DNA from: Leptospiraceae bacterium
GTDB taxonomy: Bacteria > Spirochaetota > Leptospiria > Turneriellales > Turneriellaceae
Assembly (NCBI GenBank): GCA_025057195.1
Contig: JANWWX010000011.1
Span: 1 to 14,242, forward strand
DNA length: 14,242 nt
Reading direction: 5' to 3'
The notes under the pieces were generated by a model. That model was not told the DNA's origin. It did not search any database and saw nothing but the letters and a program-made list of their open reading frames with translations. Below are positions 13,820 through 14,242 of the stretch, piece by piece. The position numbers and the translations under genes are program-made. Every line of letters begins with the position of its first letter. Position 1 is the stretch's first letter.

Positions 13820-14133
13820 TTTCCGTGCTCCGCGGTCTGGTCGTGTTTTATCTGCTCATTTTGCTGGTGCTCTCTCTCCTACCTTTGACAGGTTACTATG
13901 CGGCTGTCGGCGCTTTGCCTGTGATCGCAGGCTACCTTTACCCACACCTGACCGGCAAAACACAGGGATGGATCCGGCGAGGCACATTCCTTTTGGCGCT
14001 ATTGGTGGTCCTTTTGGGTTTTGCTCTCAACTTCTTTTGTACTATTTACACCGCCTGGCGGATGGCAGAATTCCGCAAAAATTTGGATAGCGATAAAAAA
14101 CGGATCTCGCAGGAAGTGGAGGCAGTGCGATGA
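13816..14133 (+). CDS. Unrecognised small membrane protein
   Basis: A 105-residue protein with no recognised family. Hydrophobic segments lie at about 5-24, 28-43 (weaker) and 57-78. It has a basic, charged C-terminal tail (80-105, starting WRMAEFRKNL) that looks helical and faces the cytoplasm under the positive-inside rule. The start codon overlaps the stop codon of the preceding membrane protein by 4 nt, and its own stop overlaps the start of the phosphohexomutase gene by 4 nt. All three are therefore probably made from one mRNA in a coupled way. The function cannot be assigned. Confidence 0.78.
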   Translation: MISVLRGLVVFYLLILLVLSLLPLTGYYAAVGALPVIAGYLYPHLTGKTQGWIRRGTFLLALLVVLLGFALNFFCTIYTAWRMAEFRKNLDSDKKRISQEVEAVR

Positions 14134-14242
14134 ATGCACCGGCCCTGGGCTTTTCGCCATCGCCGACACTCAAGCTTTCTATCTCTGGCTTGCGGGGTGT
14201 CTATCCAGATGACATCAGCCCAGACAAGTGGGTTGATTATGT
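14130..14242 (+). CDS. Phosphohexomutase N-terminus (phosphoglucosamine/phosphomannomutase type; runs off window)
   Basis: Only the first 37 codons are present. After a short lead (MNAPALGFSPSPTL) the sequence KLSISGLRGVYPDDISPDKW matches the N terminus of the alpha-D-phosphohexomutase family, where this SGxRG loop binds the substrate phosphate. The family interconverts sugar 1- and 6-phosphates; GlmM-type members supply cell-wall precursors. The phosphoserine loop and the specificity regions lie beyond the window, so GlmM, ManB and Pgm cannot be told apart. The start ATG at 14130 overlaps the preceding stop codon by 4 nt. Confidence 0.85.
   Translation, partial: MNAPALGFSPSPTLKLSISGLRGVYPDDISPDKWVDY

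Overview
The window looks like a chromosomal segment from a member of the Leptospirales, possibly a Turneriella- or Leptonema-like free-living spirochaete. The basis is one lipoprotein with a DUF1554 (leptospiral Len-type) domain, one small protein resembling the leptospiral DUF1564 group, and a moderate-to-high GC content. This assignment is inference from families; there is no rRNA, tRNA or marker gene in the window that settles it. No CRISPR array, transposase, integrase or RNA gene was seen.

Layout. (1) Positions 1-1502, minus strand: a small DUF486 membrane protein gene, then an ammonium transporter gene (amt) that runs off the left edge. A near-perfect sigma-54 promoter and a strong ribosome binding site sit between them, which points to nitrogen-responsive expression of amt. 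(2) Positions 1683-2159, plus strand: a lone ribbon-helix-helix-like / DUF1564-like gene, followed by about 300 bp of non-coding DNA with short repeats where it converges on the next block. (3) Positions 2458-11799, minus strand: eight genes in close order, transcribed right to left. They encode an MDR-family oxidoreductase, NfeD, an AgmX/TonB-like envelope protein, a CtaB-like haem farnesyltransferase, a UvrD/PcrA helicase, an iron-type alcohol dehydrogenase fused to an SCP2-like domain, argininosuccinate lyase (ArgH) and an AEC-family permease. Several junctions are 0-1 nt apart or overlap by 4 nt, so much of this is probably one transcript or two, although the functions are mixed. (4) Positions 11878-14242, plus strand, divergent from block 3: the DUF1554 lipoprotein, a class III sirtuin (CobB), two small unrecognised membrane proteins and the start of a phosphohexomutase. 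The last three genes are joined by 4-nt ATGA overlaps.

Most notable points: the alcohol dehydrogenase-SCP2 fusion with an extra helical insert; the sharp drop in GC within the DUF1554 lipoprotein gene (about 64% to about 45%), suggesting a mosaic gene; the sigma-54 promoter of amt; and the translationally coupled pair of unknown membrane proteins ahead of the phosphohexomutase. No single multi-gene system that is clearly new could be demonstrated from sequence alone.
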